Both the position numbers and the translations under genes were made by a program. Shown piece by piece: positions 1 to 6,378 of a stretch of DNA of 52,054 bases. The stretch lies in contig CAIXLI010000175.1 in assembly GCA_903920205.1 (NCBI GenBank), positions 1 to 52,054 on the forward strand, written 5' to 3'. Every line of letters starts with the position of its first letter. Positions within the stretch are counted from its first letter, which is position 1. The notes under the pieces were generated by a model, which did not search any database, had not been told where the DNA came from, and worked only from the letters and a program-made list of their open reading frames with translations. The DNA is from an uncultured Pseudomonadota bacterium (GTDB lineage: Bacteria; Pseudomonadota; Alphaproteobacteria; UBA9219).

Positions 1-66
1 GGCCACGAGGATGACGACAATAAGTACAGCGAAAATAATAGGGCCTTTATAGTTTGCGTTTATCAT
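1..66 (-). CDS. small membrane protein, N-terminal fragment cut by window edge
   Basis: This reading frame is too short for the ORF track. From an ATG at 66 it reads MINANYKGPIIFAVLIVVIL and then runs off the window start. The visible part is a short polar head followed by one strongly hydrophobic segment, so it is probably a one-helix membrane protein like the DUF3309-type proteins at 9.2-9.6 kb. A weak GAGGC ribosome site precedes the ATG. It lies about 50 bases downstream of the glycine-zipper lipoprotein on the same strand and may be the last gene of the run fasciclin-OmpA-lipoprotein. The family is uncertain because the C-terminus is missing. Confidence 0.5.
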   Translation of the reverse strand, partial: MINANYKGPIIFAVLIVVILVA

Positions 67-113
67 GGTTTTTGCCTCGTTGACTCTGGTTGACGGGAAA
101 GGACGCAACATCT

Positions 114-353
114 TTATCTACCAAGATCGATTTGTCTGTCGCTTGTCGCCGCCCCTGTCGCCGCGCCGACTGCCCCGCCTATGAGTACGGCGGGAAGAAG
201 CGGCGCCCCCAAAACAGCCGCGCCCACGCCTGCGCCCGCGCCGATGCCAGCGCCGCTGAGCGCGCGTTCGCCAGGCTCATGACCGCAGGAGGTCAGAGAA
301 AAAAGAAGCGCAGAAGCAACAAGGCAAGCGACAAGACGCTTTGCTTTGAACAT
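114..353 (-). CDS. small glycine-zipper lipoprotein
   Basis: This is a 79-residue exported protein. The N-terminus is basic, followed by a hydrophobic stretch and a lipobox ending LTSC, so it should be lipid-anchored after signal peptidase II cleavage. The mature part is an Ala/Gly-rich glycine zipper (GAGIGAGAGVGAAVLG, then GGAVGAATGAA), a pattern of small outer-membrane-associated proteins that insert into or span membrane. The ORF track starts at a GTG at 374. I prefer the ATG at 353 because AAAGGAT lies seven bases before it. It follows the OmpA gene on the same strand with a 29-base gap, so co-transcription is likely. The exact function is unknown. Confidence 0.7.
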   Translation of the reverse strand: MFKAKRLVACLVASALLFSLTSCGHEPGERALSGAGIGAGAGVGAAVLGAPLLPAVLIGGAVGAATGAATSDRQIDLGR

Positions 354-382
354 GGGGTTAATCCTTTTTGACACGTAAGCGC

Positions 383-1033
383 TTACTGCGCATCGGGCAT
401 TTTGCCATCATGGCGAAGGCCGATTTCGACTTCGACGCGGCGATCATTTTGGAGGCATGCAATCAGCTTCTGCCGCGTTCCGGCTGCTGGACAGTTGGTT
501 GACGGCTTAGTCTTTCCGACCCACCGCGTTTTCGTGACATGCGCGTTCGTGTATCCGCTGGCGATCAGATAATCACGCACGGTTTCGGCGCGCTTTTGAG
601 AAAGCTTGTCGTTATAGGCAAGGCTTCCGATGCGGTCGGCATAGCCTACAAGACGAGCGTCTTGCACGCTTTGATCGGTTTTCAACGCGTTGGCAAGTGC
701 ATCCAGACGTTCTTTGGCCTCCAAAGACAAGTCAAAGCGGTCAAAAACAAAATAGACCGTGCGCTCCTCGCGCGTAAATTCTGAAACTGAACGAGTTTTC
801 CGCTCCTCGACAATGGTTTGCTCTTGCTGCACGACGCGACGGGGCGGCGGAGCGCAAACATCATGATCGTTAACCCCTTTCGAACGCACACAGGATCCGG
901 AAATAATGTGAACAATTTGCCCGTCCTTAGCGCGGACAACTTCGCGGTCGTCAGGCTCAGCAGCAGCCATGCCGACCGAGCCCAGCAAAACGAAGCCTGC
1001 AAGAGTCAGAAATTTTACATCGCGGCGGGTCAT
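383..1033 (-). CDS. OmpA-family peptidoglycan-associated protein
   Basis: This 216-residue protein has a signal peptide (about residues 1-25, cleavage near AAAEP) and a C-terminal OmpA domain (about 90-207). The conserved peptidoglycan-binding stretch is visible as VGYADRIGSLAYNDKLSQKR, where the Asp and Arg normally contact diaminopimelate. The middle region is a Cys-containing linker. There is no N-terminal beta-barrel, so it is probably a periplasmic or outer-membrane-attached cell-wall tether. Its ATG overlaps the stop of the fasciclin gene by four bases (ATGA), which indicates translational coupling. AAGGA precedes the start. It belongs to the minus-strand run that begins at the 1806-2042 gene and its FNR-type operator. 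Confidence 0.85.
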   Translation of the reverse strand: MTRRDVKFLTLAGFVLLGSVGMAAAEPDDREVVRAKDGQIVHIISGSCVRSKGVNDHDVCAPPPRRVVQQEQTIVEERKTRSVSEFTREERTVYFVFDRFDLSLEAKERLDALANALKTDQSVQDARLVGYADRIGSLAYNDKLSQKRAETVRDYLIASGYTNAHVTKTRWVGKTKPSTNCPAAGTRQKLIACLQNDRRVEVEIGLRHDGKMPDAQ

Positions 1034-1749
1034 CTGGGTTGTCCTTGTTGCGTTGTTGTGCGGGTTGTGGTGGTGGTTTGCAGATCGCCGTCCTGAAAAT
1101 CGTCGGGCGTTGCATAAATAACCGGAGCGGCAAGATAACCGCCGGGGACAGGATGCCCGTAGACGATGGCGGGGGGAACGATGGTCGTGCGCCGGATTGT
1201 CACCGTTTTTTGCATAACGGTATCGGGAATCTCGGCGACTGGCTGCACGCGGAAGGGCATCATCTCGTTTTCATCGGCGATGACCCCGTCAATGGAGTAC
1301 AAATTGACATCATTGCCTTCGCTACGCGTCAAAATCTTGTGCCCTTCCACGGTAAAGTCGTTTTTGTACGCTTCCTCGACGCGAATGCCGCGATTGCCGA
1401 TTGTCGGAACAGGGCCGCCCCATCGAGAAAGATCGCGAAGGTTATCAGCCCGGGGAACAATGTGGTTGCGCAAAACGGCGGCTACTTGAGCGCGGCATTG
1501 CGCGGAGTAAAAACAGGGGTAAGCGCGAGGCCTTATGTCGGCGAAAGCCGCGTTAGTCGGCGCGAAGACCGTGTATGACGTGTTTTCATTCAGTTCATTA
1601 ACCACGCCGGTGCCGACGAGAGCCTGATGAAACGTCGAAAACCGCCCTCCTTGATTTTCAATAGCGATCTCTACGCTGGTGTTATTGGCGTAGGCAGGGA
1701 CAGCAGTCAGCAGACTTAGCATGACCGCAGTTGCGAGAGAGTAGTTCAT
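1030..1749 (-). CDS. fasciclin (FAS1) domain exported protein
   Basis: This 239-residue protein has a signal peptide ending near PAYA and one FAS1 domain (about residues 25-150). The domain shows the typical YTVFAPTNAAF motif and a later VNLYSIDGVI strand. FAS1 domains mediate surface or matrix adhesion in bacteria. The C-terminal tail is Thr/Gln-rich and probably disordered. The ORF track starts at TTG 1764, but that codon is part of the ribosome site TTGAAAGGAT serving the ATG at 1749, so I use 1749. The gene overlaps the OmpA gene by four bases. Together with that gene and the glycine-zipper lipoprotein it looks like an envelope operon. Confidence 0.85.
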   Translation of the reverse strand: MNYSLATAVMLSLLTAVPAYANNTSVEIAIENQGGRFSTFHQALVGTGVVNELNENTSYTVFAPTNAAFADIRPRAYPCFYSAQCRAQVAAVLRNHIVPRADNLRDLSRWGGPVPTIGNRGIRVEEAYKNDFTVEGHKILTRSEGNDVNLYSIDGVIADENEMMPFRVQPVAEIPDTVMQKTVTIRRTTIVPPAIVYGHPVPGGYLAAPVIYATPDDFQDGDLQTTTTTRTTTQQGQPR

Positions 1750-1805
1750 AAAATATCCTTTCAATCGTTGCGTGAGGCTTTTTTTGTTAAAGGCGCGGTA
1801 AAATA

Positions 1806-2042
1806 TTAGAATTTCAGCTTAAGTTCATAAGCTTCCCTATCCGCTTCCAGCTGCTCTTCGATAGAAAGTCGGCCGAAGGTGTCCTGCACCGATCGATGGA
1901 TGGCACGGGCCATGGCATTGCCATCTCCGCCTACTGCGACGGCAGGCAAATGCGCTGCTTGGCGAAGGGCGTCGCCGTCAAAATCGGAAAGGCGCAATTG
2001 CGCATTAAGAGTCTCGCTATGGGGATAATAACGTATGGCCAT
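1806..2042 (-). CDS. small hypothetical protein downstream of an FNR-type operator
   Basis: This is a 78-residue soluble protein with no signal peptide or membrane segment. The N-terminus is MAIRYYPHSE, followed by a mixed charged region and an acidic-basic C-terminal helix (IEEQLEADREAYELKLKF). I do not recognise the family. What makes it notable is the promoter. An operator TTGACATTCATCAA is centred 79 bases upstream of its ATG, the same sequence found in front of three other units in this island. The fasciclin, OmpA and lipoprotein genes follow on the same strand with a gap of only 56 bases, so the operator may control all of them. Confidence 0.65.
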   Translation of the reverse strand: MAIRYYPHSETLNAQLRLSDFDGDALRQAAHLPAVAVGGDGNAMARAIHRSVQDTFGRLSIEEQLEADREAYELKLKF

Positions 2043-2114
2043 GGGGGAACCTGATGGTTAAGGAGAAAAGGATTTCTGCGCCCTTTATCCGTACTCTTAT
2101 TAAACAACCCTATT

Positions 2115-2128
2115 TTGACATTCATCAA
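2115..2128 (-). promoter_or_regulatory. FNR-type operator, copy 1
   Basis: Seen directly: TTGACATTCATCAA on the plus strand, in extended form ATTTTGACATTCATCAAAT. Reading toward the minus-strand gene at 2042, TACGGAT begins 22 bases after the site, which suits a class II activator site centred near -41.5. The half-site asymmetry (TTGAC/ATCAA) and the ATTn centre match copies 2-4 in this window. Confidence 0.75.
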
Positions 2129-2197
2129 ATAGCGCGCTGCCTATTGATTATCTGTTCGCAATGTAAGGCCGTGTTATTGCAACAGCACAATTCACAA

Positions 2198-2230
2198 CGA
2201 AAAACGCCGCCCCATGGAAAGGCGGCGTTT
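2198..2230 (-). terminator. intrinsic terminator after csbD-like gene
   Basis: A perfect 10-base-pair stem (AAACGCCGCC / GGCGGCGTTT, 2202-2211 with 2221-2230) encloses a 9-base loop. On the minus strand it is followed by a T run (TTTTTCG). It lies 19 bases past the stop of the CsbD-like gene, so it should end the LTXXQ-to-csbD transcript and insulate it from the operator at 2115. Confidence 0.8.
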
Positions 2231-2248
2231 CTCAATAAGGCAGGGGGA

Positions 2249-2470
2249 TTACGCTGCCTTGCTTGAACTGCAACTACAGTTTTTCTCAAGTTCGGTCAGG
2301 CGCTTTTGCGCGTCTTCTTTGGTAAGGCCGTATTGTTCTTGGAGCTTGCCGAAGAACATATCAAGCTTGCCATCGGCAAGAGCGATGTCGTCGTCGCTGA
2401 GACGGCCCCAAGTTTCCTTGATTTTGCCGCGAAGCTGATCGAACTTTCCTTGCATTTGATCTTGATTCAT
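2249..2470 (-). CDS. CsbD-family stress protein
   Basis: This 73-residue hydrophilic protein has the CsbD signature: MNQDQMQGKFDQLRGKIKE at the start, followed by WGRLSDDDI and a GKLQEQYG segment. CsbD-like proteins are small, abundant stress-induced proteins of unclear biochemical role (general stress regulon in Bacillus; osmotic and stationary phase in proteobacteria). The tail is unusual because it ends in a Cys/Ser-rich stretch, NCSCSSSKAA. A clear GGAGATCGCT ribosome site precedes the ATG. It is the last gene of a minus-strand run with the secreted 111-residue protein and the LTXXQ protein, and it ends at a strong terminator. Confidence 0.88.
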   Translation of the reverse strand: MNQDQMQGKFDQLRGKIKETWGRLSDDDIALADGKLDMFFGKLQEQYGLTKEDAQKRLTELEKNCSCSSSKAA

Positions 2471-2530
2471 AGCGATCTCCTTTGGTTGAGGGTTAAGCAG
2501 GGTTGTCTTGCGACCTCGGGGTTTCGCTTC

Positions 2531-2866
2531 TTAGTTAATGTGCAGTGGAATGATAAAATTGAACGCAGGCCCACCCCCATATTCCGGTTCAGCATAGTAA
2601 GGGGGCGGAGCATAGACGAGCGGCGGCGCATAAATCACACCCGGCCCCTGCCTGTATCGCCGCCCGTCCCACGAATGGGAGGCGCGATATTCATGGTCGC
2701 GCCAGTTTCTGTTTACGACGGCAGGCCTCCCTCGGCCATGATCGTTGCGCCAGCCCTGTGCCTGCGCAGGAGCACCACACACTGCCAGAAGCATAACGCC
2801 GAGCGCCACGCTTGTTATAACGCTGCGCAAAGTCACCGCGCAAAGATATTTAGAAAGAACATTCAT
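2531..2866 (-). CDS. small secreted Arg/Tyr/Pro-rich protein
   Basis: This 111-residue exported protein has a signal peptide of about 37 residues ending AQAQG. The mature part is rich in Arg, His, Tyr and Pro (repeated YAPP motifs) and ends FNFIIPLHIN. Proteins with this YAPPP/IPL-type ending are common in alphaproteobacteria, but their function is not known to me. The ORF track extends to 3073 into the LTXXQ gene. I choose the ATG at 2866 because AAGGAGCAGATC lies directly before it and the signal peptide starts there. It sits between the LTXXQ and CsbD-like genes on the same strand. Confidence 0.7.
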   Translation of the reverse strand: MNVLSKYLCAVTLRSVITSVALGVMLLAVCGAPAQAQGWRNDHGRGRPAVVNRNWRDHEYRASHSWDGRRYRQGPGVIYAPPLVYAPPPYYAEPEYGGGPAFNFIIPLHIN

Positions 2867-2954
2867 GATCTGCTCCTTGGTGAGAACAAAAGTCGTTTCA
2901 GAGAGAATGCTTGAACGCCCCTCTTCTGAAACGAGTGGAATGACAAGGGGCAAG

Positions 2955-3548
2955 TTATTTGTGCTTTTTGCCCGGCTTTTTGCCATGACGTCCTTCAAAG
3001 TTTCCAAAGACTTTATCAGCGACTTTTTGCTGACTGTCCGGCATGTCAGCGTAAAGCGACTGGAACGACGCAATCATCTTCTTAAGACCATCAGCATGCG
3101 CCTGCGTGATATCGGCGTAGGATTGAAGGTCATCGATGGCGGTCATGGCCTCCGCGTTTTGATGCCGAGCTTCGATCAGCGTCCTGATCGCCGTTTCGTT
3201 ATCGCGCATCGTTTGCGCAACGGCAGACCATTTTACTTCCTGCTCGCTTGTAATAACGAGTTTGTCGTGCAGGGTGCTGATGCGTTCTTCGACATGCTGC
3301 GCCATTTCTTGTGGACTATGCTCCATCATCATCTTGTCATGCCCGCGATGATGCTTGACGGGTGGAGCGACTTGATCCGCCGCGTTTTGCTGTGGTTCCG
3401 TTGCATCGGCAGGCGAAGCATTCACGGGGCCAGCAAAAGAAAAACAGCCGATCACTGCGGCAAGAACGGCGGTGCGAATAATAGTTTGCGAGAGGGGGGG
3501 CGCCTGCAACGGCAAGTTCCTATCTTGATCTCTAGCGATATTTTTCAT
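2955..3548 (-). CDS. LTXXQ/Spy-like periplasmic protein
   Basis: This 197-residue exported protein has a long N-terminal region, a hydrophobic export segment (about 22-45, cleavage near VNASP) and a helical, His/Met-rich mature domain. It fits the LTXXQ/Spy-CpxP superfamily: HVEERISTLHDKLVITSEQEVKWSAV is a diverged LTxxQ helix, and a second helix pair follows. Spy-like proteins are periplasmic chaperones or metal-stress sensors, and the HHRGHDKMMMEHS segment could bind metal. The C-terminus is strongly basic (HGKKPGKKHK). AGGATTCCCG precedes the ATG. Operator copy 2 lies 80 bases upstream, between it and the divergent Crp/Fnr gene. I infer that it is the first gene of the LTXXQ-secreted protein-CsbD operon. 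Confidence 0.78.
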   Translation of the reverse strand: MKNIARDQDRNLPLQAPPLSQTIIRTAVLAAVIGCFSFAGPVNASPADATEPQQNAADQVAPPVKHHRGHDKMMMEHSPQEMAQHVEERISTLHDKLVITSEQEVKWSAVAQTMRDNETAIRTLIEARHQNAEAMTAIDDLQSYADITQAHADGLKKMIASFQSLYADMPDSQQKVADKVFGNFEGRHGKKPGKKHK

Positions 3549-3621
3549 CGGGAATCCTATAGGTTGGGGTGTGGGAAACTTTCTGACTGACCTCGTCTAC
3601 ACCCACATCACATTGCTCATT

Positions 3622-3635
3622 TTGACATTAATCAA
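3622..3635. promoter_or_regulatory. FNR-type operator, copy 2 (intergenic of LTXXQ and crp/fnr)
   Basis: Seen directly: TTGACATTAATCAA within ATTTTGACATTAATCAAAAT. It lies between two divergent genes, centred 53 bases before the Crp/Fnr ATG and 80 before the LTXXQ ATG. Toward the LTXXQ gene a TAGACG hexamer starts 23 bases after the site. Toward the regulator a TTTAAG hexamer starts 23 bases after it. The site would allow both autoregulation and control of the divergent operon. Confidence 0.78.
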
Positions 3636-3650
3636 AATGTTTTTTTAAGA

Positions 3651-3681
3651 CTCTTCCTTTAAGGAGGAGTATACTTCCTCC
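3651..3681 (+). promoter_or_regulatory. hairpin-prone leader covering the Shine-Dalgarno of the crp/fnr gene
   Basis: The strong ribosome site AAGGAGG at 3661 is 14 bases from the ATG, longer than usual. It can pair in two mutually exclusive ways: upstream with CTCTTCCTT (3651-3659), or downstream with TTCCTCC (3675-3681), which abuts the start codon and leaves a 5-base loop. Either stem would hide the ribosome site. A regulatory role is inference only. Confidence 0.4.
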
Positions 3682-4437
3682 ATGTCGTTACTGTGCACAA
3701 CCAGAGGCGAAGAAGTTTCTGGGCACCGGTCGAGTTATCTGGGGTGCTTGAGGGGAGCTTTGTTTTTTTCAGGCCTTTCCGACAAGGAAATTTCAGGATT
3801 TTTAGATGTCGCCCAGTCACGGGCTTACAGAAAAGGTAAGCTGCTTTACCTTGAAGGAGAGCCCGCAGAATTTTTTTACGTTGTCTGTAGCGGCTGGGTG
3901 AAACTTTTTCACACCATGCCGGAAGGCGACGAAGTGACCATTGACATGCTGACCACTGGACATCTTGCGGGCGAGGGTTCCATATTTGAAAATGGCCTTC
4001 ATACAAGCAGCGCACAAGTGATCGAAGACGTTCAGGTCATCAGCATTCCTTTGCACACGTTGAAGGATCAAATTAGAAACAGCCAGACATTGGCGCTGAA
4101 CATGTTTTCCGCGATGGCGCGCCATCACAGACGCCACTATGGCGATATGGCGCTGAACGCGATGCAGACGGCACCCCAGCGCGTTGGAACTTTTTTGCTG
4201 AGGCTTTGCCCGCAAGACAAAAAGGAAAGCATCGCTTTTCATCTACCCTATGACAAAACCTTGATCGCCGAAACTTTGGGAATGAAAGGCGCGACGTTTT
4301 CCCGCGCACTAAATATATTAAGGCAAAAGACGGGGCTGCGCATGAAAGGCACGCGCGTCGAAATTGACTCGACAAAGGCCTTAATCAAATTTGTTTATGG
4401 GCCCCTCGCCACAAAATACTTGTCAGAAGATTTTTGA
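3682..4437 (+). CDS. Crp/Fnr-family transcriptional regulator (proposed regulon controller)
   Basis: This 251-residue regulator has a cyclic-nucleotide-binding-type sensor domain (about 28-125) and a Crp-type winged helix-turn-helix (about 170-240; YDKTLIAETLGMKGATFSRA). The N-terminus has only Cys5 and Cys22, not the four-Cys Fe-S set of FNR, so direct oxygen sensing by a 4Fe-4S cluster is unlikely. It may be closer to DNR-like haem/NO sensors, but I cannot decide. In the recognition helix the usual Glu of E-x-x-S-R is Ala (GATFSR), which may go with the TTGAC half-site of the local operators. Operator copy 2 lies in its own promoter. Its position in the middle of the four-operator island suggests that it is the local controller. 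Confidence 0.88.
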   Translation: MSLLCTTRGEEVSGHRSSYLGCLRGALFFSGLSDKEISGFLDVAQSRAYRKGKLLYLEGEPAEFFYVVCSGWVKLFHTMPEGDEVTIDMLTTGHLAGEGSIFENGLHTSSAQVIEDVQVISIPLHTLKDQIRNSQTLALNMFSAMARHHRRHYGDMALNAMQTAPQRVGTFLLRLCPQDKKESIAFHLPYDKTLIAETLGMKGATFSRALNILRQKTGLRMKGTRVEIDSTKALIKFVYGPLATKYLSEDF

Positions 4438-4446
4438 TTTGACGCG

Positions 4447-4833
4447 TCAGTTCTCGTCAAAAACACCCGTCAACCAGCCCCAATCGAGATTCGCGGGGTG
4501 TTCGATATATTCTTCGGGATGATCGACGACCTGCTTGATGTAACTGTATTTAAACGGCCAGACATCTTCCCGAATGGCGGGTTCCTTTTTTAGGATTTTT
4601 ATTTTCATGTCCTCGGTAAGTTGCAGCGTGTAAATGACCTTGGGCCTGTCGTCATAGACCGCGCAGTGAACGACGGCGTCCTGTCCAAGTTTCTTCCACC
4701 GCGCTTGCCAGATTTCCATAAATGGAAATTTTGTTTTGTTTTTTTCGATGGCCTGATTGCAGACTTCCAGATAGCGCTCGAAAACACGTTCATATTCCTC
4801 GACGATTTCCGGTTTTTGGGTCAAAGCATCCAT
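4447..4833 (-). CDS. conserved-looking hypothetical protein, soluble
   Basis: This is a 128-residue cytosolic-looking protein with no export signal. It is helical and charged at the N-terminus (IVEEYERVFERYLEVCNQAIEKN), then rich in aromatic and mixed residues (VWPFKYSYIKQVV, WGWLTGVFDEN). I do not recognise the family. The ORF track begins at 4941. I use the ATG at 4833, which is preceded by AAGGAGAACAACA. It converges on the Crp/Fnr gene with a 9-base gap. Its upstream region is shared with the divergent PRC-barrel gene and carries operator copy 3, centred 120 bases before the ATG, so it is a candidate member of the regulon. Confidence 0.65.
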   Translation of the reverse strand: MDALTQKPEIVEEYERVFERYLEVCNQAIEKNKTKFPFMEIWQARWKKLGQDAVVHCAVYDDRPKVIYTLQLTEDMKIKILKKEPAIREDVWPFKYSYIKQVVDHPEEYIEHPANLDWGWLTGVFDEN

Positions 4834-4946
4834 TGTTGTTCTCCTTTCCTTACGCAGCAAGGACACAAAATTCAGGAAGACGTCTTGACTTATGTAAAAT
4901 AGACAAGCTTGACGCATGACGTTGAGCCGATGACGGCGCATGCCTT

Positions 4947-4960
4947 TTGATTAATGTCAA
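4947..4960. promoter_or_regulatory. FNR-type operator, copy 3
   Basis: Seen directly: TTGATTAATGTCAA, the reverse complement of TTGACATTAATCAA and identical to copy 2, in extended form CTTTTGATTAATGTCAAAAG. It lies between the divergent 4447-4833 gene and the PRC-barrel gene. Toward the PRC-barrel gene TACACG begins 23 bases after the site, and the ATG is 82 bases from the centre. The ORF-track start at 4954 lies inside the operator and is not credible. Confidence 0.78.
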
Positions 4961-5034
4961 AAGAACGGATGGTAGATAGAGGTACACGCAACACCGTCGG
5001 AGAATTCCTGCCGATTTTTATATGGAGCTTCCCA

Positions 5035-5445
5035 ATGAATCACGCCAGAAAAAATAGCGCACTTATGCTGACCGGCCTTGCTTTGCTTGGCGCCGCTATG
5101 CCGATAATGTACGCAAGAGCGGACAACGTGACGCAAACCATCGAGATGGTTCGGGTTGACGTTCAAAAGCTTTCGACCGGCTATCGCGTTTCTAAACTGA
5201 TTGGCAACAATGTTGTCAACGACACGGATGAAACGATCGGCAAGATCGACGACCTTATTGTCAGTCCCGACGACAACAAGTCTGCTTACGTCATTCTTTC
5301 GGTCGGCGGTTGGCTGGGCATGGGCACGCATTTGGTCGCCTTGCCTTATGCTAACTTACATATTACCAGCAACAAAATAGCTTTGCCCGGCGCTACCAAG
5401 GAAGGATTAAAAACCCTGCCGGAGTTTAAGTTCAGCACACTCTAA
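5035..5445 (+). CDS. exported PRC-barrel domain protein
   Basis: This 136-residue protein has a signal peptide (about 1-26, ending MYARA) and one PRC-barrel domain (about 50-125) with the typical core GYRVSKLIGNNVVNDTDETI and then IDDLIVSPDDNKSAYVILSVGG. PRC-barrels are small beta domains found in photosynthetic reaction-centre H subunits, RimM and many exported stress proteins. A periplasmic one-domain form like this has no assigned reaction. The start at 5035 is chosen because GGAG lies before it and the signal peptide begins there. It is downstream of operator copy 3. A stem-loop (CCCTCGC / GCGAGGG) follows the stop. Confidence 0.85.
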   Translation: MNHARKNSALMLTGLALLGAAMPIMYARADNVTQTIEMVRVDVQKLSTGYRVSKLIGNNVVNDTDETIGKIDDLIVSPDDNKSAYVILSVGGWLGMGTHLVALPYANLHITSNKIALPGATKEGLKTLPEFKFSTL

Positions 5446-5453
5446 GCCTTTTT

Positions 5454-5479
5454 CCCTCGCTTTACGCGTGAGGCGAGGG
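5454..5479 (+). terminator. stem-loop after the PRC-barrel gene
   Basis: A 7-base-pair GC-rich stem (CCCTCGC 5454-5460 with GCGAGGG 5473-5479) lies nine bases after the stop codon. The following T tract is weak (GATGGTTTT), so termination strength is uncertain. Confidence 0.45.
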
Positions 5480-5528
5480 GATGGTTTTGCCGCTTAGACT
5501 ACCCCTTACACTTTTTTGGAGGAAGCTT

Positions 5529-5897
5529 ATGAAATATCCACGCTTATCTGCTTTGTTATTTGTTGTTCTTGGTCTCGCCGCTTGTACCGGCCCTGCGGGC
5601 CCTCCTGGCAATCAGGGTAATACGGGCTATACAGGCGCAACAGGCGCCAAGGGAAACACAGGAAACACGGGCTATACAGGGTACACAGGCGCGACGGGCA
5701 ATCAGGGAAACACCGGCTATACCGGTGCGACCGGAGAGACCGGACAACAGGGCATGTCTGGCGACACTGGCGCACAAGGCGTTCCTGGCGACAAAGGCCA
5801 GCAAGGGGCTTCAGGAAGCCAGGGCAAGAAAGGCAATACAGGCGCCAAGGGAAGCACTGGTGGCTCGGGCAGCCCTACGACCGTTATTGTCGAGTAA
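5529..5897 (+). CDS. collagen-like lipoprotein
   Basis: This 122-residue protein has a short signal peptide with lipobox LAAC, so Cys is residue 19 or so and is probably lipidated. Nearly all of the mature chain is uninterrupted Gly-X-Y triplets (about 30), starting GPAGPPGNQGNTGYTG and built largely of NTGYTG/ATG units. It ends in a short non-collagen tail, SPTTVIVE. Such repeats form collagen-like triple helices, so this would be a rod anchored in the outer membrane. GGAGGAAGCTT precedes the ATG at 5529. The ORF-track start at 5481 lies in the preceding stem-loop region. No FNR-type site is visible in front of it. Its function is not known; adhesion or spacing are possibilities. Confidence 0.82.
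   Translation: MKYPRLSALLFVVLGLAACTGPAGPPGNQGNTGYTGATGAKGNTGNTGYTGYTGATGNQGNTGYTGATGETGQQGMSGDTGAQGVPGDKGQQGASGSQGKKGNTGAKGSTGGSGSPTTVIVE
5590..5860 (+). repeat. degenerate in-gene repeat encoding Gly-X-Y units
   Basis: The DNA repeats short units such as GGCTATACAGG and GGAAACAC at 9-18 base spacing, in frame with Gly-X-Y triplets of the collagen-like lipoprotein. Such tracts can change length by slippage. This is not a CRISPR array, because there is no constant repeat-spacer alternation. Confidence 0.7.
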
Positions 5898-6095
5898 GTC
5901 TGGGGCGTTTTAAGACTGCGGGGACTCCCCCTCTCCGCAGTTCGCCCTTTGAGTGCATGCCTTCCTGCGGAGCCCCCTAATACTTCGCACATTTCAAATA
6001 ACACAAACAAAGATCTTCATCGCTAATAAACAGACCGCAAGGCTTTCAGCCCCACCTTGTCACAGTCAATTCACGCATAATTGAGGAGACTCGCC

Positions 6096-6323
6096 ATGCC
6101 CGACTCGCAAAAAAAACCCACGCCAGAGCTGAGTTTCGAAGATCATATCAACGCCGCCAAATGCTGTAATAAAGCAGCGCAAGAACATAGTCACGCTGCC
6201 CAATGCTGCGCGACAGGGGATACAGATAGAGCGGTCGGTCATGCGCAAAGCGCGCTATTTTACAACGCGATAGCGCAAGATTACGGTCTGCGGGCGATTG
6301 CTCATAAAACGGGTTCAGCGTGA
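6096..6323 (+). CDS. small Cys/His-containing hypothetical protein
   Basis: This is a 75-residue soluble protein, preceded by GAGGAGACTCGCC before the ATG at 6096. It contains two CC pairs and several His residues in a helical Ala-rich context (AAKCCNKAAQEHSHAAQCC), which could bind metal or form disulfides. The rest resembles a single helical hairpin. I do not recognise the family. The 198-base gap upstream holds a weak inverted repeat (CTGCGG/CCGCAG near 5918-5940) and no FNR-type operator. It is followed by a strong stem-loop shared with the convergent DUF5329 gene. Confidence 0.6.
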   Translation: MPDSQKKPTPELSFEDHINAAKCCNKAAQEHSHAAQCCATGDTDRAVGHAQSALFYNAIAQDYGLRAIAHKTGSA

Positions 6324-6334
6324 CGCCCCCGTTA

Positions 6335-6371
6335 GGGGAAAAGTTTTTCGTGTACGAAGGAGCTTTTCCCC
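6335..6371. terminator. bidirectional terminator-like stem-loop between convergent genes
   Basis: A perfect 9-base-pair stem (GGGGAAAAG 6335-6343 with CTTTTCCCC 6363-6371) lies between the ends of the 6096-6323 gene (+) and the DUF5329 gene (-). The A/T-rich part of each arm can serve as the T tract. Confidence 0.55.
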
Positions 6372-6378
6372 GTCAAAC

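Noticed and set aside
5590-5860. Repetitive DNA as a possible CRISPR array
   Set aside because: The repeats are degenerate Gly-X-Y codons in frame with the lipoprotein; there is no constant repeat of 25-40 bases with unique spacers.
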